Source of the DNA: Myxococcales bacterium
GTDB taxonomy: Bacteria; Myxococcota_A; Polyangia; GCA-2747355
Assembly (NCBI GenBank): GCA_020431405.1
Contig: JAGQIK010000357.1
Location: forward strand, 1-50,322
Direction of reading: 5' to 3'
Length of the DNA stretch: 50,322 nucleotides
The translations under genes and the position numbers were made by a program. The notes under the pieces are model-generated. The model was not told the DNA's origin, did no database searches, and was given only the letters and a program-made list of their open reading frames with translations. Shown here one piece after another: positions 1 to 8,327 of the stretch (positions are counted from its first letter, which is position 1; each line of letters begins with the position of its first letter).

Positions 1-894
1 AGAGAGCGTCCACGAGTTGTGCTGCCGACCAGGGTGCGTGTCGGTGCGGTGCACGGCGCCGCTGAGCAGGTTGACCTTGTTGCCATCGCCGCCCGCGAGC
101 CCGATGCCGAGCCAGCGGTCCGGCCCGAAGCAGACCTCGCCCACCACGCGCGCGTAGGCGTACTCGGCGGCGACCTTGCCGCTGGCGAGCGACACCACGG
201 TGGCCACGTGGTGGCCAGCGCGTACGGCCGCGAGCGCGCCGTCGTTGCTCGCGCACACCGAGCCGAGCGCCTCGCCCGACGGATGGCGCAGCACCAGCGA
301 GGCCGCGCCGGCGCTGTCTATGCGCCACATCGCCGGGCCCACGGTCGCGAGCCAGCCTCCGGTCGACCAACACAGCGACGTCACCGCGCCGGGCAGCGAG
401 ATCTGCTGGTGCACCGCGCCGTCATAGAGCCCGACCACCACCATGCCCTGATCGAGCCCGATGGCCACCAGGCTGTCGTCTGGCGCGATGGCGACGCAGT
501 GCGCGTTGCCGAGATAGAGCGTGCGCGAGCCGGCGCCGGTGTCCTGCCAGCTGAAGGCGAGCACACCCTCGTCGGCGATGGCGACCGCCGCGCTCGCGCG
601 GTTGGCCTGCGCCAGCGCGCGCCCCGAGCTGGCCACCGCGCGCTGGTGCACGGGCATCCCAGCGGGCGTGACCGAGCCAGGCGATCCGTCGCCGTTGACC
701 CAGTAGGCGAAGTGGCCCAGCTCGTCGAGCGCGACGACGAAGGTCGGCGTGGCGGCCACGTCGACGACGCGCCCCGGCATGCTGTGACGCCACAGCGGGC
801 GCTCGTCACCACCGTCGTGCACCAGAACCTCGCGGTCGTCGCTGCAGACGATCACCGCGCCGTTTCTTTCGTATGCGAAGGGGTTTGGGGGCAT
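1..894 (-). CDS. WD40-like beta-propeller protein, C-terminus cut by window edge
   Basis: The minus-strand frame is open from an ATG at 894 to base 1 (298 codons, no stop), so the C-terminus is missing. A GGGAG ribosome site lies about 7 nt before the ATG. The protein begins MPPNPFAYERNG, with no signal peptide. It shows repeated beta-strand blades of WD40/YVTN type, such as VVDVAATPTFVVALDELG and AIAPDDSLVAIGLDQG, roughly every 40 residues. This is typical of cytoplasmic propeller scaffolds; the partner is unknown. It is divergent from the di-haem lipoprotein gene at 1063, with 168 bp between them. The fold assignment is fair and the function is not assigned. Confidence 0.7.
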   Translation of the reverse strand, partial: MPPNPFAYERNGAVIVCSDDREVLVHDGGDERPLWRHSMPGRVVDVAATPTFVVALDELGHFAYWVNGDGSPGSVTPAGMPVHQRAVASSGRALAQANRASAAVAIADEGVLAFSWQDTGAGSRTLYLGNAHCVAIAPDDSLVAIGLDQGMVVVGLYDGAVHQQISLPGAVTSLCWSTGGWLATVGPAMWRIDSAGAASLVLRHPSGEALGSVCASNDGALAAVRAGHHVATVVSLASGKVAAEYAYARVVGEVCFGPDRWLGIGLAGGDGNKVNLLSGAVHRTDTHPGRQHNSWTLS

Positions 895-993
895 CGGAGT
901 CTCCCTTTGATCTCGCGCCTTAGGCCGTGTGTACGGATGCCGCGAGGCGGCCTTCCCATGCACCTGTGATCTTGGTGCACTCTCGGAGCTTTA

Positions 994-1014
994 AGACCGA
1001 TTAAGCCGCGGTCT
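994..1014. promoter_or_regulatory. short inverted repeat in divergent intergenic region
   Basis: AGACCG (994-999) and CGGTCT (1009-1014) form a 6-bp inverted repeat in the 168-bp gap between the divergent genes starting at 894 and 1063. TTAAG also occurs twice, 10 bp apart (991 and 1001). It could be an operator, but the stem is short and chance is possible. Confidence 0.25.
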
Positions 1015-1062
1015 CGGGCGGGCGCAGCTACACCCTCCTCACAACCGAGGAAAGGTGAGCGC

Positions 1063-3744
1063 ATGAGTCAGAGGCTTAAAATCCGAGTGCTGCTTCCGCT
1101 GAGCTACCTGGTAGCCGTCGCGATCACGAGCGGGTCGGTCTCGCTGATGGTCCTCGGCGGCTGCGGAGGCGACAACAACACCAACCCGCCGCCCGCCGAC
1201 GGCACCAAACCTAACCCCGATCTCGGCTACGACGACGGCGGTGGCGGCGGCGACAGCGCCGTCAAGCCGCTCGACGCGCGCTTCGTCCGCAAGTCCGGCA
1301 CCACCGCGCTCGCGCCCGACCAGAGCTGGCTCGCCGTAGCCAACCGCGACTCGGGCAGCCTCACGGTGCTGCTGCTCGACGCCACGCTCAACGTGGCGTC
1401 GTCGGGCCGCTTCACCGTCAAGCTCGGCGACAAGTCCTCGGAGGTCTCGTCGATCGTCGCCGGCCATGACGGCACGTACGTGCTCGCCACGCTGCAGTAC
1501 GACCAGAAGCTCTGTCGCATCGACATCTCCGCGGGCGCGACGCAGACCGCCAAATGCGTCGCCACCGGCTCCGAGCCCACGGGCGTCGTCGTCAACGCCG
1601 ACGGCTCGCGCATCTACGTCGCCAACCACGTCGACGGCAGCGTCGGCGTGCACGACGCCTCGCTCGCGCGCGTCGCCGGGCTCGACTTCTCGCAGTCCAC
1701 CGGCGAGACGAGCGTGCATCCCTTCGCGCTGCTCTTCGTGCAGGAAAAGGGCGCCACCAAGGGCGCTCTCTACGTGAGCGACTTCTTCGCCGAAAAGATC
1801 GCCGGCAAGCAGGAAGGCGACGACGACAGCCGCCAGGGCGTCGTCTACAAGCTCGCCTCCGACGCCAATGACGTCAAAGACGCGGTCAAGATCGTGCTCG
1901 CGCCGCTCGCCGAGACGGGCTTTCGCATCCCCGACGACCAGGGCGACTGCGCCGCCGACGCCACCAAGACCAAGGCCGGCTGCAGCAAGGATCCCAAGGG
2001 CTCGGGCGCCTTTCCCAACCAGCTGGCGAGCCTGACCTATCACGACGGCAAGATCTTCGTCACCAGCACCTGCGCCTCGCCGCGCGGCGACGTGCGCTTC
2101 AACATGAACGTGCACAGCTGCGTGCACGTCATCGACGTCGCTACCGACAAAGAGATCCCGGCGCTGCGCCTCAACATCCAAGAGCGCATCAAGCAGCAGG
2201 CCGGCGAGAAGCTCTTCTGCACCGTGCCGCGCGACTTCGCCTGCGTCGAGGAGACGGCGTTCTGCTACGTCGCCTGCGCCTCGAGCGACATCGTGATCCG
2301 CCTCGACTACAAAGACTTCAGCGCGGCCGACAAGGTCGTCGCCGGCGTGCAAACCGCCAACAACCTGCCCACCGGCAAGTTCCCCACGGGCCTGTCCATC
2401 GCCAAGAACGACGACAAGACGCTCGGCTTCACCATCAACGAGAACAGCCGCGACATCACGATCATCGACCTGCGCGCGCAGGCGTCGCAGGGTGAGATCT
2501 CGGCCGCTGATATGCCTACCGACGCCAAAGAGCTCGCAGTGCTCGAGGGCAAAGACTTCTTCTACACGGCGCGCGGGCGCTGGTCTTCGGGCCGCTGGAG
2601 CGCCTGCGTGGCCTGCCACCCGCGCGGCCTCACCGACAACGTGACCTGGCACTTCCCGACCGGTCCGCGTCAGACGGTGAGCATGGATGGCTCGTTCTCC
2701 AAGGGCAACGTCGACGCTGACAGCGTGGGCAACAAGCACGCCTTCGCCAACGTAGTCGCCGCGCTCGGCGCCGGCCGCAAGTTCGACCAGCGCGTCTTCA
2801 ACTGGACCGCCGTGCGCGACGAGGTCGCCGACTTCGAGCTCAACACGCGCGGCATCTCCGGCGGCAAGGGCGCGATCGTCGACAGCAGCGACAACCCGGT
2901 GGACCTCGCGACCTTCGGCGGCAACAACAACGCCAACAACAACGGCTCGACCTTCGCGCTCGTCGAGGCGCTGCTCACCCAGGGCGGCCGCGACGATTGG
3001 AAGGCGATCACCGAGTGGGCGAAGACGATCCGCTCGCCGCGCGCCAAGGGCAACCTCCCCGGCGACGCCGCGCGCGGCCGCACGCTCTACGAGAAGACGT
3101 ACTCGTGCGCACGTTGTCACGGCGGCGCCAGCTGGACGGCCTCGCAGCGCTACTACGAGCCCACCCTCGGCGCGAGCGCCATCTCGGCGACGCTCAAGGC
3201 GACGTTCCTCGACACGTTCACCAAGAACGCCACCGCCGACATGCTCGCCTTCGTGATGCTCGCCGACCCAGGCACCACCTGCAGCACCGACGCTGACTGC
3301 AAGGGCGTGGCCGGCGCGTGCGACGCCACGAGCAAGAAGTGCCGCACGGTCGCGCTCGGCAACGAGCTATTGTTTTCGGCCAATCGCCCCATCGACCAGC
3401 ACGCCTGCGTGCTGCGCGATGTCGGCAGCTACGAGGCCACCGACAGCGCCAAGGGCGGTCTCGAGCTGCGCAAGAACATGGCCGCGCAGGCCCAGGGCCA
3501 GACCGGCTTCAACATCCCGTCGCTGCTCGGCCAGCAGCTGGGCGCGCCGTACATGCACAACGGCCAGTACGAGACGCTGGCGGCGCTGCTGCAGAGCGAC
3601 GTCAAGCACCGCACGCTGCTCAACAAGGTCGCGAGCATGAACGACAAGGACCTCGCCGACCTGCTCGCCTTCGTGCTCTCCATCGACGGCGCCACGCCGG
3701 CCTTCACCATCGAGCCGAAGGACCAGCTCTGCCAGAGCCAGTAG
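1063..3744 (+). CDS. lipoprotein with YVTN propeller and di-haem cytochrome c (MauG-like) domain
   Basis: 893 residues. The start ATG follows a GGAAAGGTGAG ribosome site. An N-terminal hydrophobic stretch ends in a lipobox (VLGGC, Cys34), followed by a Gly/Asp/Pro linker. Residues about 65-480 form a YVTN/beta-propeller-like region (for example GVVVNADGSRIYVANHVDG). Two haem c sites follow: CVACH at 515-519 and CARCH at 682-686. A late PYMHNGQYETL motif resembles the C-terminal haem region of the di-haem peroxidase/MauG family. A Cys-rich insertion (about residues 740-765) lies between the second haem site and that motif. Known relatives carry out periplasmic electron transfer or oxidation of protein or small-molecule substrates; the substrate here cannot be read. 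It probably faces the periplasm or the outer-membrane surface. Confidence 0.82.
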   Translation: MSQRLKIRVLLPLSYLVAVAITSGSVSLMVLGGCGGDNNTNPPPADGTKPNPDLGYDDGGGGGDSAVKPLDARFVRKSGTTALAPDQSWLAVANRDSGSLTVLLLDATLNVASSGRFTVKLGDKSSEVSSIVAGHDGTYVLATLQYDQKLCRIDISAGATQTAKCVATGSEPTGVVVNADGSRIYVANHVDGSVGVHDASLARVAGLDFSQSTGETSVHPFALLFVQEKGATKGALYVSDFFAEKIAGKQEGDDDSRQGVVYKLASDANDVKDAVKIVLAPLAETGFRIPDDQGDCAADATKTKAGCSKDPKGSGAFPNQLASLTYHDGKIFVTSTCASPRGDVRFNMNVHSCVHVIDVATDKEIPALRLNIQERIKQQAGEKLFCTVPRDFACVEETAFCYVACASSDIVIRLDYKDFSAADKVVAGVQTANNLPTGKFPTGLSIAKNDDKTLGFTINENSRDITIIDLRAQASQGEISAADMPTDAKELAVLEGKDFFYTARGRWSSGRWSACVACHPRGLTDNVTWHFPTGPRQTVSMDGSFSKGNVDADSVGNKHAFANVVAALGAGRKFDQRVFNWTAVRDEVADFELNTRGISGGKGAIVDSSDNPVDLATFGGNNNANNNGSTFALVEALLTQGGRDDWKAITEWAKTIRSPRAKGNLPGDAARGRTLYEKTYSCARCHGGASWTASQRYYEPTLGASAISATLKATFLDTFTKNATADMLAFVMLADPGTTCSTDADCKGVAGACDATSKKCRTVALGNELLFSANRPIDQHACVLRDVGSYEATDSAKGGLELRKNMAAQAQGQTGFNIPSLLGQQLGAPYMHNGQYETLAALLQSDVKHRTLLNKVASMNDKDLADLLAFVLSIDGATPAFTIEPKDQLCQSQ

Positions 3745-3765
3745 CTGCCCGACGCACGCGTGGCG

Positions 3766-3771
3766 TATGCT
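3766..3771 (+). promoter_or_regulatory. -10-like hexamer TATGCT before the small lipoprotein gene
   Basis: TATGCT lies just after the stop of the di-haem gene. A start site about 7 nt downstream would give a leader of about 16 nt containing the GAGGGGAAG ribosome site of the gene at 3794. No clear -35 element is visible. Confidence 0.35.
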
Positions 3772-3793
3772 GGTGACGAGGGGAAGCACCAGC

Positions 3794-4237
3794 ATGCGCC
3801 ACGCCATCCGTTCGATGCTCGTCTGCAGCCTGCTTCTTGCCGCCAGCGCCTGCGGCGGGCGCGAGATCGCCACCGAAGGCGGCGGCCAGTTCTCCGGCGC
3901 CGCCTATCGCGTCAAACGCCCGAGCGGCGTGGGCTATCTGATCGTCTACTCCGAGCAGAACGCCGCGTGGGAGAGCTCGAACGACGGCGGCGCCACCTGG
4001 TGCCGCGAGCACCTGGCCGGCATCTCTTTCGACAAGCTCGCTCCCAGACAGTTTCTGTGGGTCACCACGCAGACGGGCGACGCGTGCAGCGGGTCCTCGT
4101 CCGCCGAGACGCGCTACACGCTCGAGCGCCTCGACTACGCCGGATCGATCTGGAGCGCGCAGGTCGACGGCACGACGCTAACCTTCGAGCGCTTCTGCGA
4201 CGCCGAGACGTACTCGTTCGGCACCTGCCCGCACTGA
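3794..4237 (+). CDS. small putative lipoprotein, unknown function
   Basis: 147 residues. I choose the ATG at 3794 because GAGGGGAAG lies 8 nt upstream and the protein then opens with a compact signal peptide and lipobox (LLLAASAC, Cys20). An upstream start at 3767 would add nine residues without a ribosome site. The mature part is about 125 residues and includes YLIVYSEQNAAWESSNDGG, WCREHLAGISF and a Cys near the C-terminus, suggesting a small beta-rich extracytoplasmic domain. I do not recognise a family. The gene ends 3 bp before the convergent NRPS-like gene. Confidence 0.68.
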   Translation: MRHAIRSMLVCSLLLAASACGGREIATEGGGQFSGAAYRVKRPSGVGYLIVYSEQNAAWESSNDGGATWCREHLAGISFDKLAPRQFLWVTTQTGDACSGSSSAETRYTLERLDYAGSIWSAQVDGTTLTFERFCDAETYSFGTCPH

Positions 4238-4240
4238 CCC

Positions 4241-7200
4241 CTAGGGCTCGAAGTCGTCGATCTTGTCGATGACGTCCTGCAGGGTGTCGTCCGCGTCATC
4301 GACGATGGCCTCGACCGTCTGCAGAAACTGCTCGACCAGCGACTCGACCTGCGGCGGTGAGAACCTCAGCGCGTCGTAGGCCACGACGAAGTTCATCCCG
4401 ATGCCGGAAAACCACACCGAGAGGTTGATCGGCGCCGCCGGCCAGCGCGGGTGGTTGGTGAAGAACCACGAGATGGTGGGCGGGATCTCCGTCACGAGCT
4501 TCTTTTCGATCGGCTGCATGTGCTGCAGGTTCATACCGATATCAAACGGCAGATGGCCCGCGTCCACGCCCCACCACGCTTGCAGCCGCTCGCGCGACAG
4601 CAAGTGTTCGTGCGCCTGCATGTCGGCGATCTGCAGCTGAATCCCGCGCAGCCAGGCGCGCAGCGACTCGCTCTTGTTCGACATGTCGAGCCGCAGCGGC
4701 AGCCGATGCGAAAACGAGCCGACCATCTCGGTGATCCCGTCGACCGGCGCGTTGCGGCCCGAGTCCATCAGCGCGACGACGAGGTCGTCCTTGCCGCAGT
4801 GACGCCCATAACAGAGCCCCCACGCACCGAGCATCACCAGCGCCGACGGCACCTGAAGCTCGCGCGCGTGGGCGGCGATGATCGCCTCGGCCTCGGCCGG
4901 GTAGTCGCACTGGTAGTCGCCAGCGCGCGGCCGGTCGACGGGCGACGCCACCGTGACGCCGGCACCGTGACGCTGCCAGTAGCGCTTGGCCGGCTCGATA
5001 TCCTGCGCGTGAAGCCAGTCGACAAAACCGCTGACGGGCGCGCGCGGCGCGACGGTCTTCGGCCGGCTCGCCAGCACGTTGGCGTATTCGGTGAAGAGGT
5101 CGATGCGCAGCTCGCGCAGGGCGAAGCCGTCGACGAGCGACATGTGATAGTCGCAGGCCTGTAGATAGCCCTCGTCGGAGACGCGCACGAGCTGCACGTC
5201 GATCCACGGCGCGGTCGATGCCTGGCAGCGCCCACGCAGCGCGCGATAGGTCGCCGCGCGCTCTGCTTGCTCGAGCTCGCGCGCGTCGATCACATCGAAA
5301 GGCAGCGGCGCGCCTTTGTAGACGACCTGCACCGGATGCGGCAGATCGCCCCACACGACGATCGAGCGCAGCGCGTCGTGCGTCTCGAGCACGCGCCGCC
5401 ACGCCTCTCGCCAGGCGTCGAGATCGAGCTCTCCGCTGATGGTCATGTGCATGCGCATCAGCGAGTCGCGCAGCGCCTCGTCGGTCACGCGGTGATGCGC
5501 GTCGACGAGATGCGGCACGGCGTCGAGCTGTCCGACGGTCAGTCGCTGCACGCGCACGACGCCGTCGAGCGTGCCGAGCTGACGCGCGAGCTGCTCGACC
5601 TGTGATTCGTCGAGGCCGCTGTGGGCGAAGCGTACGTCATCGCCAGCTGTCTGCAGTGCGGGCTGCTCGCCCGACGCGGCCGCGCTCGCGCCAGCGAGGT
5701 GCTCGAGCAGCTCGACGGGCGACGGCGCCTCGAAGAAGGTGCGCAGCTGCAGCGAAGGATCGAACTGCGCGCGCACCAGGCCGAGCAGGCGCGTGGACTG
5801 CAGCGACGTGCCGCCGAGCTCGAAGAAGTTGTCGTCGGGCTCCACGCGCTCGCACTCGAGCGCTTCGGCGAACGCGGCGCAGAGGCGCTCGAGGCGCGTA
5901 TCGGCCGCGTCGTCGGTCCTCGCCGCGCTTACCGCGGCCAGCTCGCCGCGGCGGACTGCGTCGTCGCGTAGCGCGCGTTTGTCGATCTTGCCCAGATCGG
6001 TCAGCGGAAGCTCGTCGACCACGAAGATCGCCTCCGGCACCTTGTAGGGCGCGAGCTGCGTGGCGCAGCCCGTTCTCAGCGCAGCCTCGTCGAGCGGCGC
6101 GCCAGCCACCGCCGTGACGAATGCGACGACGACCTCGCCGACGAGCTCGTCCGGGCGGCCGACGACGGCCGCCTGCGCCACGCCCGACTGCCGCGCGAGG
6201 CACAGCTCGACCTCGGCGGGGTAGACATTGAGCCCGCCCTGGATGATCAGGTCCTTGACGCGGCCGACAACAAACAGCTCGCCGTCGGCGTCGATGCGGC
6301 CGAGATCGCCGGTGTGAAGCCAGCCATCGCCGAACACGCGCGCCGTCTCCTCGGGCATGTCGAGGTAGCCGGGGCTGATGTTGTCGCCGCGCGCGCAGAT
6401 CTCGCCGACCTCACCGGGCGTGACCTCGGCGCCGCTGCTGGGATCGCAGATGCGCACGACGACGCCCGGCACGACGCGTCCGTTGGAGCCCGGCTTGTAC
6501 GACTGCCCTTCCACTTGCCGCGCGATGGTGGGACAGGCCTCGGTCAAACCGTAGCCGCGCTGGACCTCGCCCGGAAAGCGCGCGGCGAAGCGTGCTGCCT
6601 GCGCTTCGTCGAAGGGCGCGCCGCCGATGCCCCAGATCTTCATCGAGGAGACGTCGATGCGATCGGCAGCGGGGTGCTCGAGCATCGCGACCAACATCGA
6701 GGGCACCGCGACCATGCGATCGACACGGTGGCGTTCGATGAGGCGCAGCGCGCGCTCCGGCTCGAATCCGCCGGGCATCAGCACCGCGCAGCCATCGAAC
6801 ATGTAGTTGCCGAGCCACACGCCGACGCCAAACGTATGGGCCATCGGCAAGACCATCAGATCGACATGGGCGACGTTGAGCGGCGTATTGTTGCGCACGT
6901 TGGCCAGCAGGTTGCCGTGCGTCTGCATGACGCCCTTGGCCGCCGACGATGTCGCGCCGGTGTAGAGGATGAACGCCAGATCCGACAGGGCGCGCGGCCG
7001 CACCTCGTCGAGCGGCGCGTGCTTTTCAGCCAGCTGCTCGAGCTGCTCGGCGTAGAGCGTGCGTGCGACCGACTCGAGCGCGCCGACGTCGAGCGCTGCA
7101 TCGAGCGCGGCCGTCGTGATCAGCATCGACGCGCGACAGTGCGACAAGCGCACGTGAACTTCGTCCGGACGCAGCGACGACATCAGCGGTACGATCGTCG

Positions 7201-7447
7201 CGCCGACGCTGCTCAGCGCTTGGTAGACCCACAGCAGCTCGACGCGGTTGTCGAGGTAGACGCCTACTCTGTCGTCGGCGTCGAGCTTTAGCTCGAGCAG
7301 CGCGCTGGCGAGGCGGCGCGCTGTCTGGTGCATCTGCAGATTGGTGAACGTGCGCTCGCCAACGATCAGCGCCGGTCGCTCGCCGAAGCGCGCGAGGTTC
7401 AGGTCCGACAGCGATGCGATGTTGGTTAGCTCAGGGGGAAGGCACAC
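4241..7447 (-). CDS. single-module NRPS-like protein: adenylation, carrier, condensation
   Basis: 1068 residues from a GTG start. The N-terminal AMP-binding enzyme (about 1-510) has YGLTEACP, WLHTGDLGRIDADGE, VGRVKDLIIQGGLNVYPAEVE and the A10 Lys in LTDLGKIDKRAL. The A3 phosphate loop is unusual: TGATSSAAKG (near residue 164) replaces the usual TSGTTGxPKG. A carrier domain (about 525-590) carries the phosphopantetheine Ser in FFELGGTSLQS (near 546). A condensation-like domain (about 620-1060) has YHMSLVDG near 767, keeping the second, catalytic His and the DG of HHxxxDG but with Tyr for the first His. There is no thioesterase or reductase, and no other NRPS/PKS gene or phosphopantetheinyl transferase is in the window. 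It probably activates an acyl or amino acid and condenses it with an unknown acceptor. The ribosome site is weak, so the start could be slightly downstream. Confidence 0.88.
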   Translation of the reverse strand: MCLPPELTNIASLSDLNLARFGERPALIVGERTFTNLQMHQTARRLASALLELKLDADDRVGVYLDNRVELLWVYQALSSVGATIVPLMSSLRPDEVHVRLSHCRASMLITTAALDAALDVGALESVARTLYAEQLEQLAEKHAPLDEVRPRALSDLAFILYTGATSSAAKGVMQTHGNLLANVRNNTPLNVAHVDLMVLPMAHTFGVGVWLGNYMFDGCAVLMPGGFEPERALRLIERHRVDRMVAVPSMLVAMLEHPAADRIDVSSMKIWGIGGAPFDEAQAARFAARFPGEVQRGYGLTEACPTIARQVEGQSYKPGSNGRVVPGVVVRICDPSSGAEVTPGEVGEICARGDNISPGYLDMPEETARVFGDGWLHTGDLGRIDADGELFVVGRVKDLIIQGGLNVYPAEVELCLARQSGVAQAAVVGRPDELVGEVVVAFVTAVAGAPLDEAALRTGCATQLAPYKVPEAIFVVDELPLTDLGKIDKRALRDDAVRRGELAAVSAARTDDAADTRLERLCAAFAEALECERVEPDDNFFELGGTSLQSTRLLGLVRAQFDPSLQLRTFFEAPSPVELLEHLAGASAAASGEQPALQTAGDDVRFAHSGLDESQVEQLARQLGTLDGVVRVQRLTVGQLDAVPHLVDAHHRVTDEALRDSLMRMHMTISGELDLDAWREAWRRVLETHDALRSIVVWGDLPHPVQVVYKGAPLPFDVIDARELEQAERAATYRALRGRCQASTAPWIDVQLVRVSDEGYLQACDYHMSLVDGFALRELRIDLFTEYANVLASRPKTVAPRAPVSGFVDWLHAQDIEPAKRYWQRHGAGVTVASPVDRPRAGDYQCDYPAEAEAIIAAHARELQVPSALVMLGAWGLCYGRHCGKDDLVVALMDSGRNAPVDGITEMVGSFSHRLPLRLDMSNKSESLRAWLRGIQLQIADMQAHEHLLSRERLQAWWGVDAGHLPFDIGMNLQHMQPIEKKLVTEIPPTISWFFTNHPRWPAAPINLSVWFSGIGMNFVVAYDALRFSPPQVESLVEQFLQTVEAIVDDADDTLQDVIDKIDDFEP

Positions 7448-7555
7448 AGAGCTGCGCCACTCGGTAGCAGGCTAGCCGTGGAGGGGATCGGATGTGGTGT
7501 GGAAATGCGCAGGTGACCGCGCACGGCCAAGATCCGTGCGCGGTCGGGTTGGAGA

Positions 7556-7705
7556 TCAACCGCCTGGAGGCTTCGGCCCTCCCTCGCCCGCCGTGCCATC
7601 CATCCGCGACATCAGCGGTGCCATGCGCTCTTCCAGCATGTTCACCTTGGCCAGGCTCGCTCCCAGCTTCTTCTTCTTCTTACCGGTCTTGCTCTTCTTC
7701 TTCAT
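7556..7705 (-). CDS. 49-residue Lys-rich small protein
   Basis: The ATG at 7705 is chosen because GAGGGAG lies immediately upstream; the longer frame to 7831 has no ribosome site. The protein starts MKKKSKTGKKKKKLGASL and continues with a Met-rich amphipathic stretch (MLEERMAPLMSRMDG) and a Gly/Pro tail. It has no signal peptide. The first 13 residues are nearly all Lys, suggesting nucleic acid or membrane-surface binding, but this is inference. An unusually AT-rich stretch upstream (about 7777-7840) may hold its promoter. I do not recognise a family. Confidence 0.5.
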   Translation of the reverse strand: MKKKSKTGKKKKKLGASLAKVNMLEERMAPLMSRMDGTAGEGGPKPPGG

Positions 7706-7776
7706 GGCTCCCTCGAGGTGTCGCGCGTCCATATCGAGGTCTTCGACGTAGGATTCGCGACCAACAGAGTGCACTT

Positions 7777-7840
7777 TCGTACACCAGGAATATTTAATGT
7801 CGATCTGCTTACAAAAAAGATCAAGTGACATTTCTCAGGC
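7777..7840 (-). promoter_or_regulatory. AT-rich putative promoter region of the Lys-rich small protein
   Basis: In this strongly GC-rich window the stretch stands out by A/T runs (TATTTAATG, ACAAAAAAGATCAAG). On the minus strand it includes TTGATC followed by TAAATA, in the right order for -35/-10 but with a spacer of about 22 nt, which is too long. It sits 70-130 nt before the small gene starting at 7705. The promoter role is inferred from composition. Confidence 0.3.
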
Positions 7841-7880
7841 GGGTGCGAATTGTCGGCTCGCCATGTAAGAGTTCCGCGCA

Positions 7881-8327
7881 ATGGGTCGCCCCTATGCATA
7901 CCTGGTGACGTTGGTGCTCGTCGGCGCGACGGCGATGCCCCTGTTTCGCGCCGACGTCAACCGCGACGGCTTTCCCGTATCGACCTACCCGATGTTTTCC
8001 GACAGGCGCCCCACGGCGATGAGCGTGGGCAGCCTCTTCGCCGTGCTCGACGACGGCTCGCGCGAGATCGTCGCACCGCAGCTGATCGCCAACTCCGAGG
8101 TGCTGCAGGCCAACGCGACGATCCAGCGCGCGATCCATAGCGGACCGCGCGCCGCGCTGGCGTTGTGCAAGAAGGTCATCAAGCGGCTGCCCAGCTACGC
8201 GCCGCGTGCGCTGATCTCGCTCGAGATCGTCACCGGGACCTATGACGCGGTGAAGTACTTCGAGGGCCACACGGAGCCGACACGTACGGTGACCCACGCG
8301 CGCTGCTGGCCGGAGGCCAAGCCGTGA
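7881..8327 (+). CDS. small exported or membrane-anchored protein, partner of HTTM protein
   Basis: 148 residues, first gene of a five-gene operon. The N-terminus (MGRPYAYLVTLVLVGATAMP) looks like a signal anchor. It is followed by FPVSTYPMFSDRRP and a compact domain ending in HARCWPEAKP. I do not recognise a named domain. Its stop overlaps the start of the HTTM gene by GTGA, which implies translational coupling. A working link with that membrane protein is therefore likely, for example as a periplasmic accessory subunit. The ribosome site is weak (AAGAG about 9 nt upstream). Confidence 0.68.
   Translation: MGRPYAYLVTLVLVGATAMPLFRADVNRDGFPVSTYPMFSDRRPTAMSVGSLFAVLDDGSREIVAPQLIANSEVLQANATIQRAIHSGPRAALALCKKVIKRLPSYAPRALISLEIVTGTYDAVKYFEGHTEPTRTVTHARCWPEAKP

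Noticed and set aside
1039-3120. 693-codon open frame on the minus strand
   Set aside because: It is antisense to the di-haem lipoprotein gene, which has a signal peptide, haem motifs and a ribosome site. The antisense frame is Val/Ala/Arg/Asp-rich with no motif, as expected from G/C third-position bias.
4241-7447. A larger NRPS/PKS cluster
   Set aside because: There are no further carrier, ketosynthase, thioesterase or transporter genes on either side in the window.
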